A DNA stretch of 30,437 bases from the NCBI GenBank assembly GCA_027343725.1, contig DAHWKH010000020.1, positions 1 to 30,437 on the forward strand, read 5' to 3'. Below are positions 6,707 through 14,542 of this stretch, in pieces. Numbering within the stretch: the stretch's first letter is position 1; every line of letters starts with the position of its first letter. The DNA is from Acidiferrobacteraceae bacterium. Its GTDB lineage: Bacteria; Pseudomonadota; Gammaproteobacteria; Acidiferrobacterales; Acidiferrobacteraceae. Position numbers and translations under genes: made by a program. Under the pieces are notes generated by a model. It was given only the letters and a program-made list of their open reading frames with translations. It was not told the origin of the DNA and did no database searches.

Positions 6707-7456
6707 GTGAAGCCGTTCTTTTCTAGGAAGCGCACGGGCATCCGGCGTCCGGGAACGATCGCCGCCCTGATGCTCGGGGTTCTGATCATCGCCGCCATCG
6801 CCACTTCACTCAGTCTCGAGTGGCCCCGCCTCTGGGGCCTGTTCGTCGTGCTCGAGGCCGTGATCGTGGCGCCGCTCGCCTATGCGTTCGTGCGCCGTCC
6901 CGCGCCCGCACACACGCCGCTTGCGGGCGTGGCCCATGCCACAGGGCTCGTGGACGAGACCACGCGCACCCTCAACCGGCGCGGAATCACGTCGAGCCTC
7001 ATCGAAGCCATGGCCCAATCGCAACGCTACAACACCCCGCTGTCGCTCGCCTGCCTGCGGATCGATGACCCCGACGGCCTCGCGGCGCGTCTGGGCGACG
7101 GGTCTGAACGCGCGCTCCTCGAGACCGCCTCGGCGGTCCTCGGCGAGGGCATCCGCCTGCCGGACCGCCTCGGACGCTACCAGGATCACGAGTTTCTCGT
7201 GGTGCTCCCGCAAACCCGTCTCGCGCAGGCGACGCTCGTCGCCGAGCGCCTGCGCGGGGCGGTGGCGCAGACCCCGGTCACGATCAACGGCGAGGCCGCG
7301 ACCTTTACCGTGAGCGGTGGCGTGGCCGAGTTCGGGCGCGGCCAGGACCTGGAGCGGTTTTTGGCGAACGTCCATGAGGCGGTCGAACACGCCGGCCGTC
7401 AGGGGGGCAACGCGGTGCACGCCTTCAAGCCGCAACGGGCGCGCGGCGCCTCATGA
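6707..7456 (+). CDS. Membrane-anchored, degenerate GGDEF-domain protein
   Basis: 249 residues. Two hydrophobic segments (about 17-36 and 42-61) anchor it in the inner membrane, followed by a cytoplasmic GGDEF-fold domain (about 85-240). The canonical [RK][YW]GGDEF signature is replaced by RYQDHEF: both glycines and the aspartate of GGD are changed while the flanking FLVVLPQT strand is normal. The usual DxLTGLxNRR opening is also eroded to DETTRTLNRRG. Diguanylate cyclase activity is therefore unlikely; it may be a degenerate c-di-GMP or GTP sensor, or a scaffold. The start is GTG 6707, with GGAAAGG close upstream. Its stop overlaps the convergent gene's stop in the palindrome TCATGA (7451-7456). 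Confidence 0.8.
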   Translation: MKPFFSRKRTGIRRPGTIAALMLGVLIIAAIATSLSLEWPRLWGLFVVLEAVIVAPLAYAFVRRPAPAHTPLAGVAHATGLVDETTRTLNRRGITSSLIEAMAQSQRYNTPLSLACLRIDDPDGLAARLGDGSERALLETASAVLGEGIRLPDRLGRYQDHEFLVVLPQTRLAQATLVAERLRGAVAQTPVTINGEAATFTVSGGVAEFGRGQDLERFLANVHEAVEHAGRQGGNAVHAFKPQRARGAS

Positions 7457-8176
7457 GGGCTGGAGGGGACTCGCCGGCCACAGGCGTGTATAGCTTGCGA
7501 ACACCGCGAGCACGAGCGGCGCGAGCGTGACGAGGGCCACGACGGCCCGGACCCAGGACGGGAAGTAGAAGGAAAGGATGAGCGGCAGCACCATGAGCCC
7601 GCCCGGGCCCGCGAGCACGAACGGGTGGTCCCGCCACAAGGCGAGGGTCCGCTCGAGGGCCTCCATGGGCTGCAAGGCCGAGAGAACGATCGCCGCCAGC
7701 ACGTAGAGCGTGGTCATGATCAAGCCGATCTCAAGCGCCCAGAACAGGATCAAGAGGAGCCCCGCGAACAGGTTCGCCGCAAGCGTGCGGTGCGCGAACA
7801 GGGGCCCGAGCGCGTAGCTGTCGATCCCAAAGACCATGGCGAGGACGGTCACGAACACCCAGGCGCCGAGCAGGATGGTGGCGACGCTCAACACCGGCAG
7901 GCGCAAGGCGGGATCCCGTAAGGCTCCGAAACAGACGTTGCGCAGCCGCAGGGTCGGCGTCTTCGCGGACGGCTGCGCGCTTTCACGAAAGGCGCCGGCG
8001 ATGATCGCGGGTGTCAGGACGATGAGCAAGACATCACCCGCCAACGGCAGCTGCGAGACCAGCGCCGCGAAGATCACGTAAAAGACCGTGAGCCTCAACC
8101 ACAGAGAGAAATCCGCGCCCGTCAAGGTATACGCCTCGCGGATCCACGGCCCCGAGCCGGAAAGTCCCCTATCCAT
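7451..8176 (-). CDS. BPSS1780-like inner membrane protein
   Basis: A 241-residue integral membrane protein with five or six hydrophobic helices (for example LRLTVFYVIFAALVSQLPLA, LPVLSVATILLGAWVFVTV and PGGLMVLPLILSFYF). The pattern of an N-terminal W-x-x-E-A-x-L segment, a helix ending LPLxGD, and a short LxPxxxAG helix resembles the BPSS1780 family of uncharacterised proteobacterial membrane proteins. I start it at ATG 8176 because AGGAGG lies 9-10 nt upstream; a GTG at 8209 would overlap the thrB stop and has no ribosome binding site. It follows thrB by 29 nt on the same strand and is probably co-transcribed. Function unknown; the family assignment is moderate. Confidence 0.7.
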   Translation of the reverse strand: MDRGLSGSGPWIREAYTLTGADFSLWLRLTVFYVIFAALVSQLPLAGDVLLIVLTPAIIAGAFRESAQPSAKTPTLRLRNVCFGALRDPALRLPVLSVATILLGAWVFVTVLAMVFGIDSYALGPLFAHRTLAANLFAGLLLILFWALEIGLIMTTLYVLAAIVLSALQPMEALERTLALWRDHPFVLAGPGGLMVLPLILSFYFPSWVRAVVALVTLAPLVLAVFASYTRLWPASPLQPS

Positions 8177-8205
8177 GACGATGTCCTCCTGTCCGTGCGA
8201 ACCGC

Positions 8206-9165
8206 TCACGCCCGCCGCGAGAACAGGGTCCTCAGGCGCGGCGCCTCCTGCCGGCGTGCGTCCAGGATACGCCGGAAGACGAGCGGATCCTTAGTGTGCG
8301 TGAGCTCCCCGGCCCTTGGGAAGTGCTGGTCGGCCAGGCGCGACAACCAGAAGCGCAACGCGCCCGCGCGTAAGAGCGTGGGCCAGGCGCCGTGTTCCAT
8401 ATGGGTCGTCGGCCGTACCGCCTGATAGGCCGCGACGAGCGGGCCCGCGCGTGTCCAATCGAGCGAGCCGTCATCCTCGCTGCACCAGTCGTTCACCGTG
8501 ATCGCGAGGTCGTAGAGCCAGGTGTCGGTACAGGCGTAATAGAAATCGATAAGCCCGGTCAGGCGCTCCCCATCGAACAAGGCGTTATCCCGAAAGAGGT
8601 CGGCGTGGATGATGCCGCGCGGCAGGTCCGCGAACCGGTACAGGGCCTGGTAGCGCAGTTCCTCGGCCAGACGCGCGCGATCGTCCGGGTCGAGGCGCTC
8701 CGTGAGCGCGCCCGCGGTTTTGCGCCACCAGCGCGGCCCCCGCGGGTTTTCGCGCAGTCGCCCGAAGCGGCCCGCCGCCTGGTGGAGCTGGGCGAGCACC
8801 CGCCCGATGGCCGCGCACTGGTCGGGGTTCGGGCGCAGGACCGAGCCCCCGTAAAGCCGCGCGACGAGCGCCGCGGGCTTGCCGTGGAGCCTCCCGAGAT
8901 AGTCCCCGGCCCGGTTGCGCAGCGGGTGCGCGCAGGGGATGTCGTGCTCGGCCAGGAAGGCGATCAGGTCCAGAAAGAAGGGCAGGTCCGCGGGATCGAC
9001 GGTTTCAAAGAGAGTGAGCACATACTCGCCATTGGCGGTCGTCACGAAGTAGTTGGTGTTCTCGATGCCGCTCGGGATCCCGCAATAAGAGACCAGCGCG
9101 CCCACGGGGTAATCCGCGAGAAAGGCCGCGAGTTCGCTTTGTTCGATACGCGTGAAGACTGACAT
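8206..9165 (-). CDS. thrB: Homoserine kinase, HSK-II (APH-fold) type
   Basis: 319 residues, the usual length for the aminoglycoside-phosphotransferase-like homoserine kinase of pseudomonads and related bacteria, unrelated to the GHMP-type E. coli ThrB. It phosphorylates L-homoserine with ATP, feeding threonine synthesis. Landmarks: an N-terminal GIPSGIENTNYFV loop, VLTLFETV strand, catalytic-loop RGIIHADLFRDNALFD (Brenner motif with Asp and Asn), and the Mg-binding LTGLIDFYYACTDTWLYDLAI. ATG 9165 lies 18 nt after the LOG stop, so the two form an operon. thrB beside polA is a recurrent gammaproteobacterial arrangement (as in Pseudomonas). Confidence 0.93.
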   Translation of the reverse strand: MSVFTRIEQSELAAFLADYPVGALVSYCGIPSGIENTNYFVTTANGEYVLTLFETVDPADLPFFLDLIAFLAEHDIPCAHPLRNRAGDYLGRLHGKPAALVARLYGGSVLRPNPDQCAAIGRVLAQLHQAAGRFGRLRENPRGPRWWRKTAGALTERLDPDDRARLAEELRYQALYRFADLPRGIIHADLFRDNALFDGERLTGLIDFYYACTDTWLYDLAITVNDWCSEDDGSLDWTRAGPLVAAYQAVRPTTHMEHGAWPTLLRAGALRFWLSRLADQHFPRAGELTHTKDPLVFRRILDARRQEAPRLRTLFSRRA

Positions 9166-9183
9166 GCCGGATGCAGCCGCCCC

Positions 9184-9936
9184 CTAGAGGTTGAGCTGGA
9201 TCTCCTTTTCTTCCTCGGAGGGCTCGAATCCGCTCAGCTCATAATAGCGGAAGATCGCATCGATCACGTCCTCGGGCTTGTCGAGCATGACGAACAGGTC
9301 GAGATCCGAGGGGTCGATCACCCCCTCGCGCACCATGACGTCGCGAAACCAGGTCGTCAATCCCGACCAGAACGGGGCGTGCACCAGGATCACGGGGATG
9401 CGCCGGCTCTTGCCGGTTTGCACGAGCGTCAGGATCTCCATGAGCTCGTCCAGGGTCCCGAAGCCGCCGGGCATGACCACGTAGGCTGTGGCATACTTCA
9501 CGAACATGACCTTGCGCGCGAAGAAGTGCTGGAAGGTGAGGCGGATGTCTTGATACGGGTTGCCGGCCTGCTCATGCGGCAGGCGGATATTGAGGCCCAC
9601 ACTCGGGGACTCGCCGGCGTAGGCGCCCTTGTTGGCGGCCTCCATGATGCCCGGCCCGCCGCCGCTCACGACGCTGAAGCCCGCGTCCGAAAGGCGCCGG
9701 GCGATATCCTCGGCCAGCGCAAAATAGGGGTGATCGGGCGCGATCCGCGCTGATCCGAAAATGCTGACCGAGGGCCGAATCTGCGCCAGGGCCTCGAAGC
9801 CCTCGACGAACTCCGCCATGATCTGGAAGATCTTCCAGGCCTCGCGCGAGAGCGCGCCCTCGGGCGCGGCGTTTCCCGGACGCAGGCTCGACGGCTTTGT
9901 CTTCAACAGGGGTTTGTGAGGGTTCGTGGACGTCAT
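9184..9936 (-). CDS. LOG family protein (TIGR00730-type nucleotide phosphoribohydrolase)
   Basis: 250 residues with a Rossmann-like lysine-decarboxylase-like fold. Signature motifs are SGGGPGIMEAANKGA and MPGGFGTLDELMEILT (PGGxGTxxE), which bind the phosphoribosyl group and hold the catalytic Glu. Family members hydrolyse nucleoside 5'-monophosphates to free base and ribose 5-phosphate; plant-type members activate cytokinins. The longer form here (about 40 residues before the fold and an acidic EEEKEIQLNL tail) is common in proteobacteria, probably with a housekeeping nucleotide role. ATG 9936 is only one base from the polA ATG on the other strand and has no clear ribosome binding site. A start a few codons downstream cannot be excluded. 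Confidence 0.88.
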   Translation of the reverse strand: MTSTNPHKPLLKTKPSSLRPGNAAPEGALSREAWKIFQIMAEFVEGFEALAQIRPSVSIFGSARIAPDHPYFALAEDIARRLSDAGFSVVSGGGPGIMEAANKGAYAGESPSVGLNIRLPHEQAGNPYQDIRLTFQHFFARKVMFVKYATAYVVMPGGFGTLDELMEILTLVQTGKSRRIPVILVHAPFWSGLTTWFRDVMVREGVIDPSDLDLFVMLDKPEDVIDAIFRYYELSGFEPSEEEKEIQLNL

Positions 9937-9937
9937 A

Positions 9938-12562
9938 ATGCCAAGCGAGAATCCCGCGCCGAAGCTGTTGTTGGTCGATGCGTCATCGTATCTGTACCGC
10001 GCCTTTCACGCCATGCCCGACCTGCGCAACTCGCACAACGAACCGACGGGCGCGGTTTACGGCGTGCTGAACATGCTGCGCAAGTTGCGCGCGGATTACA
10101 AGCCGGAGCGTCTGGCGCTGGTCTTCGACGCCCCGGGCGGCACCTTCCGCGACGACCTCTACGCCTCCTACAAGGCGACGCGCGACGCCATGCCCGACGA
10201 CCTCGCCTTGCAGATCCCGCCCTTGCACGCAGCGATTCAGGCGCTCGGCGTCCCGCTGCTCGCGGTCCCCGGCGTCGAGGCCGATGACGTTATCGGCACG
10301 CTTGCGACCGCCGCCCGCAAGCAGGGGTTCGAGGTCGTCATCTCGACAGGCGACAAGGACATGGCACAGCTGGTGGCGAGCGGCGTCACCCTCATCAACA
10401 CCATGAGCGGCCAGGCCCTCGATGTCGCAGGCGTGAAGGCGCGTTTCGGGGTGGCGCCCGAGGCGATCGTCGATTACCTCGCGATCGTCGGCGACAAGGT
10501 CGATAACGTGCCCGGGCTTGCCGGGGTCGGCCCGAAGACCGCCGCGCGCTGGCTCGATCTCTACGGGTCGCTCGACAACCTCCTCGCCCACGCCGATGAG
10601 GTCCCGGGGCGCGCCGGCGAGCTGTTGCGCGCAGGCGCCGACCAGCTCGCGCTCGCGCGCGCGCTCGTCACCATCCGCTGCGACGTGCCCTTGCCGCTCG
10701 CCGTCTCCGACCTGAGCCTCAAACCGCCGGATCTTGGCGCCTTGCGCGCGCTCTACGGGCGCCTCGAATTCAAGAGCTGGCTTGCCGAGCTCGGCGCCAA
10801 GGCCCCGGCGGACGCCTCCGCCCACGTCCGGGTCCTGGATGCGGACGGTGTCCTCGCACGCCTGCCGGACTGGGCGGGCGAGACCCTGGGCGCGGTCTTG
10901 TGCGTCGACGAGGACCGCCCGGTCGCCCTGGCGGTGGGCCCGCCCGCCGAGGTCGCGCTCGTCCCCCTGGAAACCGACCGCGCGCGCCTGCTCCAAGCCC
11001 TGGCCGCGACCCGCGCGCGCCTCGTGGTTCACGACGGCAAGCGCCTCTTGCGGTGGCTCGGGCCCGAGGGGTTCGCGCTCCCCGCCGCCTGGGACGACGT
11101 CATGCTGGCCTCCTACGTCCTGGACAGCGGCGCCCAGAGTCATGACCTCGGCACGCTCGCGCTCAAGTATCTCGGCCACGAGATCACGACCTTCGAGGCC
11201 CTCCTCGGCCAGGGCCGGGGGCGGCGCGCCTGGCGTGATGTGCCCGAGGAGGAGCGCCTGCAGGCTGCGGGCGAGAGCGTGCGCGCGCTCGTCGCGCTCG
11301 CCGAGGCCTTGTCGGCGCGCCTGGAGCCGGAACCGGGCCTCCGGCGGGTCTACGAGGCGATCGAGCGGCCGCTCGCCGGTGTCCTGGCCCGCATGGAGGC
11401 CCACGGCGTGCGCATCGACTGTGCGATGCTCAAGGCCCACAGCGAGGAATTGAGCGCGCGCCTTGCGGACCTCGAGGCGCAGGCGCACGCACTCGCCGGG
11501 CGCGCGTTCAACCTCAATTCGCCGGCCCAGATCCAGGAGATCCTCTTTACCGACCAAAAGCTGCCGGTGAGGCGGCGCACGCCCAAGGGTCAACCGTCCA
11601 CGGCCGAGGAGGTGCTTACCGAGCTCGCCCTCGATTACCCGCTGCCGCAGCTCATCCTCGATTACCGGGGTGTCGGCAAGCTGAAGAGCACCTATACCGA
11701 CAAACTCCCGCTCGTGTGCGATCCGGCGACCGGGCGCATCCACACCGACTACCACCAGGCGGTCGCGGCCACCGGGCGCCTGTCGTCGAGCGACCCCAAC
11801 CTGCAGAACATCCCGGTGCGCACCGAGGAGGGGCGGCGCATCCGCCAGGCGTTCGTGGCCGAACCGGGCTTTTGCCTCCTGTCGGCCGATTATTCCCAGA
11901 TCGAGCTCCGGTTGATGGCGCACCTCTCAGGGGATCCCGGGCTCGTGCGCGCGTTTCAGGAGGGGCGCGACGTGCACCGCTCGACCGCGGCCGAGGTCTT
12001 CGGGCTCGCCCTCGAGGCCGTGAGCGACGACCAAAGGCGCGCCGCCAAGGCCATCAATTTCGGTCTGATGTACGGGATGTCGGCCTTCGGGCTCGCGCGC
12101 CAGCTGCGGATCGATCAGGCCCGCGCCCAGGCCTACTGCGACCTCTATTTCGCGCGCTATCCGGGGGTGGCCCGCTATATGGAGGCGATGCGCGCCCAGG
12201 CGCGCGTGCACGGCTACGTGGAGACCCTGTTCGGGCGGCGCTTGTATATCCCCGATATCCGGGCAAGCCACAGCGGGCGGCGCCAATACGCGGAACGCAC
12301 CGCCATCAATGCCCCCCTCCAGGGGACCGCCGCCGACCTCATCAAGATGGCGATGCTCGCCGTGGACGCCTTTCTCACCGAGTCGCGCGCGAGCAGCCGC
12401 ATGATCATGCAGGTCCACGACGAGCTGGTCTTCGAGGCCCCGCTCGCGGAGGTGGAGGCCCTGAAGGCGGCGGTGGTCGCGCGCATGGAGGGGGTCGCCG
12501 GCCTGTCGGTACCGCTCGTCGTCGATTGCGGCGTGGGCGCCAATTGGGACGAGGCCCACTAG
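9938..12562 (+). CDS. polA: DNA polymerase I
   Basis: 874 residues (E. coli 928). The 5'-nuclease domain (about 8-290) keeps its acidic metal ligands (VDASS, VFDAPG, GVEADD, TGDKDM, GDKVDN). The polymerase domain (about 480-874) has motif A SADYSQIELR (Asp 651), motif B KAINFGLMYG (Lys 704) and motif C VHDE (Asp 828). It removes primers and fills gaps in replication and repair. The central 3'-5' exonuclease domain is shortened and has lost all three exo motifs: no DxE pair, the Asp of the second replaced by Leu in GKRLLRWL, and the Y-x3-D of the third absent (QAAGESVRAL). Proofreading is therefore predicted absent. ATG 9938 is chosen; an in-frame GTG at 9926 is possible. Confidence 0.95.
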   Translation: MPSENPAPKLLLVDASSYLYRAFHAMPDLRNSHNEPTGAVYGVLNMLRKLRADYKPERLALVFDAPGGTFRDDLYASYKATRDAMPDDLALQIPPLHAAIQALGVPLLAVPGVEADDVIGTLATAARKQGFEVVISTGDKDMAQLVASGVTLINTMSGQALDVAGVKARFGVAPEAIVDYLAIVGDKVDNVPGLAGVGPKTAARWLDLYGSLDNLLAHADEVPGRAGELLRAGADQLALARALVTIRCDVPLPLAVSDLSLKPPDLGALRALYGRLEFKSWLAELGAKAPADASAHVRVLDADGVLARLPDWAGETLGAVLCVDEDRPVALAVGPPAEVALVPLETDRARLLQALAATRARLVVHDGKRLLRWLGPEGFALPAAWDDVMLASYVLDSGAQSHDLGTLALKYLGHEITTFEALLGQGRGRRAWRDVPEEERLQAAGESVRALVALAEALSARLEPEPGLRRVYEAIERPLAGVLARMEAHGVRIDCAMLKAHSEELSARLADLEAQAHALAGRAFNLNSPAQIQEILFTDQKLPVRRRTPKGQPSTAEEVLTELALDYPLPQLILDYRGVGKLKSTYTDKLPLVCDPATGRIHTDYHQAVAATGRLSSSDPNLQNIPVRTEEGRRIRQAFVAEPGFCLLSADYSQIELRLMAHLSGDPGLVRAFQEGRDVHRSTAAEVFGLALEAVSDDQRRAAKAINFGLMYGMSAFGLARQLRIDQARAQAYCDLYFARYPGVARYMEAMRAQARVHGYVETLFGRRLYIPDIRASHSGRRQYAERTAINAPLQGTAADLIKMAMLAVDAFLTESRASSRMIMQVHDELVFEAPLAEVEALKAAVVARMEGVAGLSVPLVVDCGVGANWDEAH

Positions 12563-12589
12563 GAACTTCCCCCGGGCGCCAGAGTCTAT
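12563..12589 (+). promoter_or_regulatory. Sigma-E/AlgU-like promoter directly after polA
   Basis: GAACTT at 12563-12568, 16 nt, then TCTAT at 12585-12589. The RpoE/AlgU consensus is GAACTT-N16/17-TCTGA, so the -35 is perfect and the -10 shares TCT at correct spacing. The element begins at the first base after the polA TAG and points into a hairpin-rich stretch that ends in a strong terminator. There is no coding frame in between, so a non-coding RNA is the likely product. In Pseudomonas the ErsA RNA at this same locus is AlgU-dependent. Confidence 0.5.
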
Positions 12590-12640
12590 CCAGGCAGGAC
12601 GACGAGTCCTTTGCCTGCTTCTCCTCCCTGAGCGGGCAAG

Positions 12641-12668
12641 CCCGGGTCGCTCGACCCGGGATTTTCTT
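12641..12668 (+). terminator. First hairpin of the tandem downstream of polA
   Basis: CCCGGGTC (12641-12648), loop GCTC, GACCCGGG (12653-12660), then ATTTTCTT. The 8-bp stem is perfect and very GC-rich, but the T-run is interrupted. It may terminate partially or act as an internal stem of the proposed small RNA. Confidence 0.55.
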
Positions 12669-12672
12669 AAAG

Positions 12673-12708
12673 CCCCGGGCCCTCTCCCTTGTGCCCGGGG
12701 TTTTTTTT
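12673..12708 (+). terminator. Strong intrinsic terminator
   Basis: CCCCGGGC (12673-12680), a 12-nt loop, GCCCGGGG (12693-12700), then eight T (12701-12708). A textbook Rho-independent terminator in the plus direction, ending polA and/or the proposed small RNA. In the minus direction the hairpin is followed by CTTTAAG, so it would be weak for engB. Confidence 0.92.
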
Positions 12709-12764
12709 GCATAAACGCCAGAGAAAGGCGCCGGTTTCCGGACGATCGCGCCTGATCGCGACGT

Positions 12765-13349
12765 TTAGGGCGTTTCTCCCAAAAACCCGAGCACCCAGGC
12801 GCGCGCGATCTCGATCCCCTCGCGTTCGCGCGCCGAGAACGCCAGCACGCGCGCGTGTTGGGGCGCCTCCTCCCGGACCCTGGCCGTTTGGCGCGCGCGC
12901 TCGCCACGGCCCACTTTGTCGGCCTTGGAGAGGAGGACCAGCAGGGAGAGGTCCCCGCGGGCGGTCAAAAGGGCCCGGTCGTCGTCATTGAGGCCGCGGC
13001 GGATGTCGGCGAGGAGCACCAGCGCCTTGAGACAGCGGCGGCGGCGCAGATAGGCGGACACGAGCGCGCCGAGGGCCGCGCGCACGGCCTCGGGGGCGCG
13101 GGCATAACCGTATCCCGGGAGGTCGACCAGGCGGTGGGCGGCATCGAGCGCAAACACATTGAGCTGTTGCGTGCGCCCGGGCGTCTTGCTGACACGCGCA
13201 AGGCCGGTCTTGCCGGTGAGCGCGTTCAGGGCCGTGGACTTGCCGGCGTTCGAGCGCCCGGTGAAGGCCACCTCCCAGCCGTGGTCCGGCGGCAGGTCCG
13301 CGAGCTGGGCGGCCCCGGCGACAAAGGCCGCGTCAGCCAGACGCAGCAC
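12765..13349 (-). CDS. engB: Ribosome biogenesis GTP-binding protein EngB (YihA/YsxC)
   Basis: A TRAFAC-class GTPase that helps assemble the large ribosomal subunit. With the GTG start at 13349 it has 194 residues (E. coli 210). Motifs: G1 GRSNAGKS (31-38), the switch I region with KTPGRTQQLN, G3 DLPGYGYA, G4 SKADK and G5 FSAR. The start is uncertain. GTG 13349 aligns best with family N-termini (LRLADAAFVAGAAQL before LPPD) but lacks a ribosome binding site. Five codons upstream an ATT at 13364 follows GGGAG at about 10 nt. Either start lies inside the 3' end of rnd (17- or 32-bp overlap), implying translational coupling. The polA-engB neighbourhood is conserved in gammaproteobacteria. Confidence 0.88.
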   Translation of the reverse strand: MLRLADAAFVAGAAQLADLPPDHGWEVAFTGRSNAGKSTALNALTGKTGLARVSKTPGRTQQLNVFALDAAHRLVDLPGYGYARAPEAVRAALGALVSAYLRRRRCLKALVLLADIRRGLNDDDRALLTARGDLSLLVLLSKADKVGRGERARQTARVREEAPQHARVLAFSAREREGIEIARAWVLGFLGETP

Positions 13350-14433
13350 GGGGGCGGGCGCAATGTGTGAGGATCTCCCGGCCCTCGGGACCGAGAACGA
13401 GCGCCCGCCAACCGCGCGCGAGCGCGTCCGCCGGCGCTCCCTGCGCGACGTCTCGCAGGACGCGGCGCGAGGCGAGCACGCCGGGCTTGATGCCAAGCGC
13501 CTGTGCGCGCGCATCGACGAGCGCGCACAGGCGCGCGAAGCGCGCCTCTTGGTCGGGCGGCAGCTTGTTCGCCGCCCAAGCGCGCAGCGGCGTCTGTGGG
13601 CTTGCGCCGATCGCCGCGAACAGGCCCGCCGCAAAGCGCGACGCCGCGCGCGCCGTCAGGCGCGAGCCGAGCTCGGCCTCGCTCACCGGGGGGTTTTGCG
13701 CGAGTTCCAACAGGTGCGCGTCGCTCACGACCCAGGTCCGCGGCAGGTCCGCCGTGCGGGCGGCCTCCTCGCGCCAGAGCAACAGGTTCTCGAAGATCGC
13801 CTGGGCACGCGCCGACAGCCCCGCCCCCTGGCGGTAGCGGCGCGTCAGCTGCCAGCCGTCGGGCCGGTACAGATCGGGGTCGCTCAGGGCCTCGCACTCC
13901 TCGCGGAGCCACGATAAGCGGTCCTGACGCGCGAGCGCCTCTGCGAGCCCCTCGTAGAGCGCCCCGAGGTAGTGGACGTCGTCGTGCGCATAGGCGAGTT
14001 GGCGCGCGCTCAAGGGCCTGAGCGTCCAGTCGGTGCGGGTCGCGTCCTTGGCCAGCACCACCCCGAGGCGCTCTTTCACCAGGGCGCCGTAGCCGATCTG
14101 GTCGTCGTGACCGAGGAGGGCGGCGGCGATCTGGGTATCGAAAAGCGGCGCCGGCAGCGCCCCGGTCTCCTGCAACAGCAGTTCGAGGTCCTGGCGGCCG
14201 GCGTGCAGGATCTTCATGCCGGGCCCCGAAACCGCCGCCGCGAGCGGGTGGATGTCGAGCGCCAACGGGTCCACGGCGTAGGTGCGGTCGGGCAGCGCGA
14301 TCTGGATCAGGCACAGGCGCGCGAAGTAGGTCCGTTCGCGCAGGAATTCGGTGTCGAGACCGACCCAGGGGGCCTCGTGGACCGCGACACACAGGGTCTT
14401 CAGGTCGTCAGCGTCTGTCACGAGTTCCATCAT
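13333..14433 (-). CDS. rnd: Ribonuclease D
   Basis: 366 residues from ATG 14433, the family's usual length (E. coli 375). A DEDDy 3'-5' exoribonuclease that trims tRNA 3' ends. Exo I is WVGLDTEFLRERTYFARLCL (Asp and Glu), exo II ILHAGRQDLELL (Asp), and exo III AYAHDDVHYL (Tyr and Asp). HRDC-type helical domains follow (about 205-366), with RTWVVSDAHLLELAQNPP typical of the first. Frames opening further upstream (for example ATG 14499) add non-homologous residues and run towards the divergent gene's start. Adjacent ATG codons at 14433 and 14430 are both possible. The 3' end overlaps engB. Confidence 0.92.
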   Translation of the reverse strand: MMELVTDADDLKTLCVAVHEAPWVGLDTEFLRERTYFARLCLIQIALPDRTYAVDPLALDIHPLAAAVSGPGMKILHAGRQDLELLLQETGALPAPLFDTQIAAALLGHDDQIGYGALVKERLGVVLAKDATRTDWTLRPLSARQLAYAHDDVHYLGALYEGLAEALARQDRLSWLREECEALSDPDLYRPDGWQLTRRYRQGAGLSARAQAIFENLLLWREEAARTADLPRTWVVSDAHLLELAQNPPVSEAELGSRLTARAASRFAAGLFAAIGASPQTPLRAWAANKLPPDQEARFARLCALVDARAQALGIKPGVLASRRVLRDVAQGAPADALARGWRALVLGPEGREILTHCARPRAASG

Positions 14434-14542
14434 CACGGGCGGCAGTCTAAAGGTCGGCGGCGTTTTCTTCCAGCCGCAAAGCGGTTTATCATGCGTCATG
14501 CTTCCCGATTCCCCGTGGCCCGGGCCTCGTGCGCGCCGGTAA

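Larger units (their letters stand above)
12595..12708 (+). ncRNA. Candidate small RNA at the polA-engB locus (Spot 42/ErsA position)
   Basis: About 114 nt between a sigma-E-like promoter and an intrinsic terminator. The 5' part can form GGAC-gacga-GTCC (12597-12609). Then comes an unpaired pyrimidine-rich run, CTTCTCCTCCCTGAG (12618-12632), complementary to Shine-Dalgarno sequences. A perfect 8-bp hairpin (12641-12660) and the terminator hairpin with eight T (12673-12708) follow. Spot 42 in Enterobacteria and Vibrio and ErsA in Pseudomonas lie between polA and engB (yihA). Position, promoter type and the anti-SD-like loop all agree; sequence homology cannot be judged by eye. The 5' end is estimated from the promoter. 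The alternative is a plain double terminator for polA. Confidence 0.5.

Noticed and set aside
9983..11923. 646-codon minus-strand frame
   Set aside because: Antisense of polA in GC-rich DNA; no family resemblance and no start signals.
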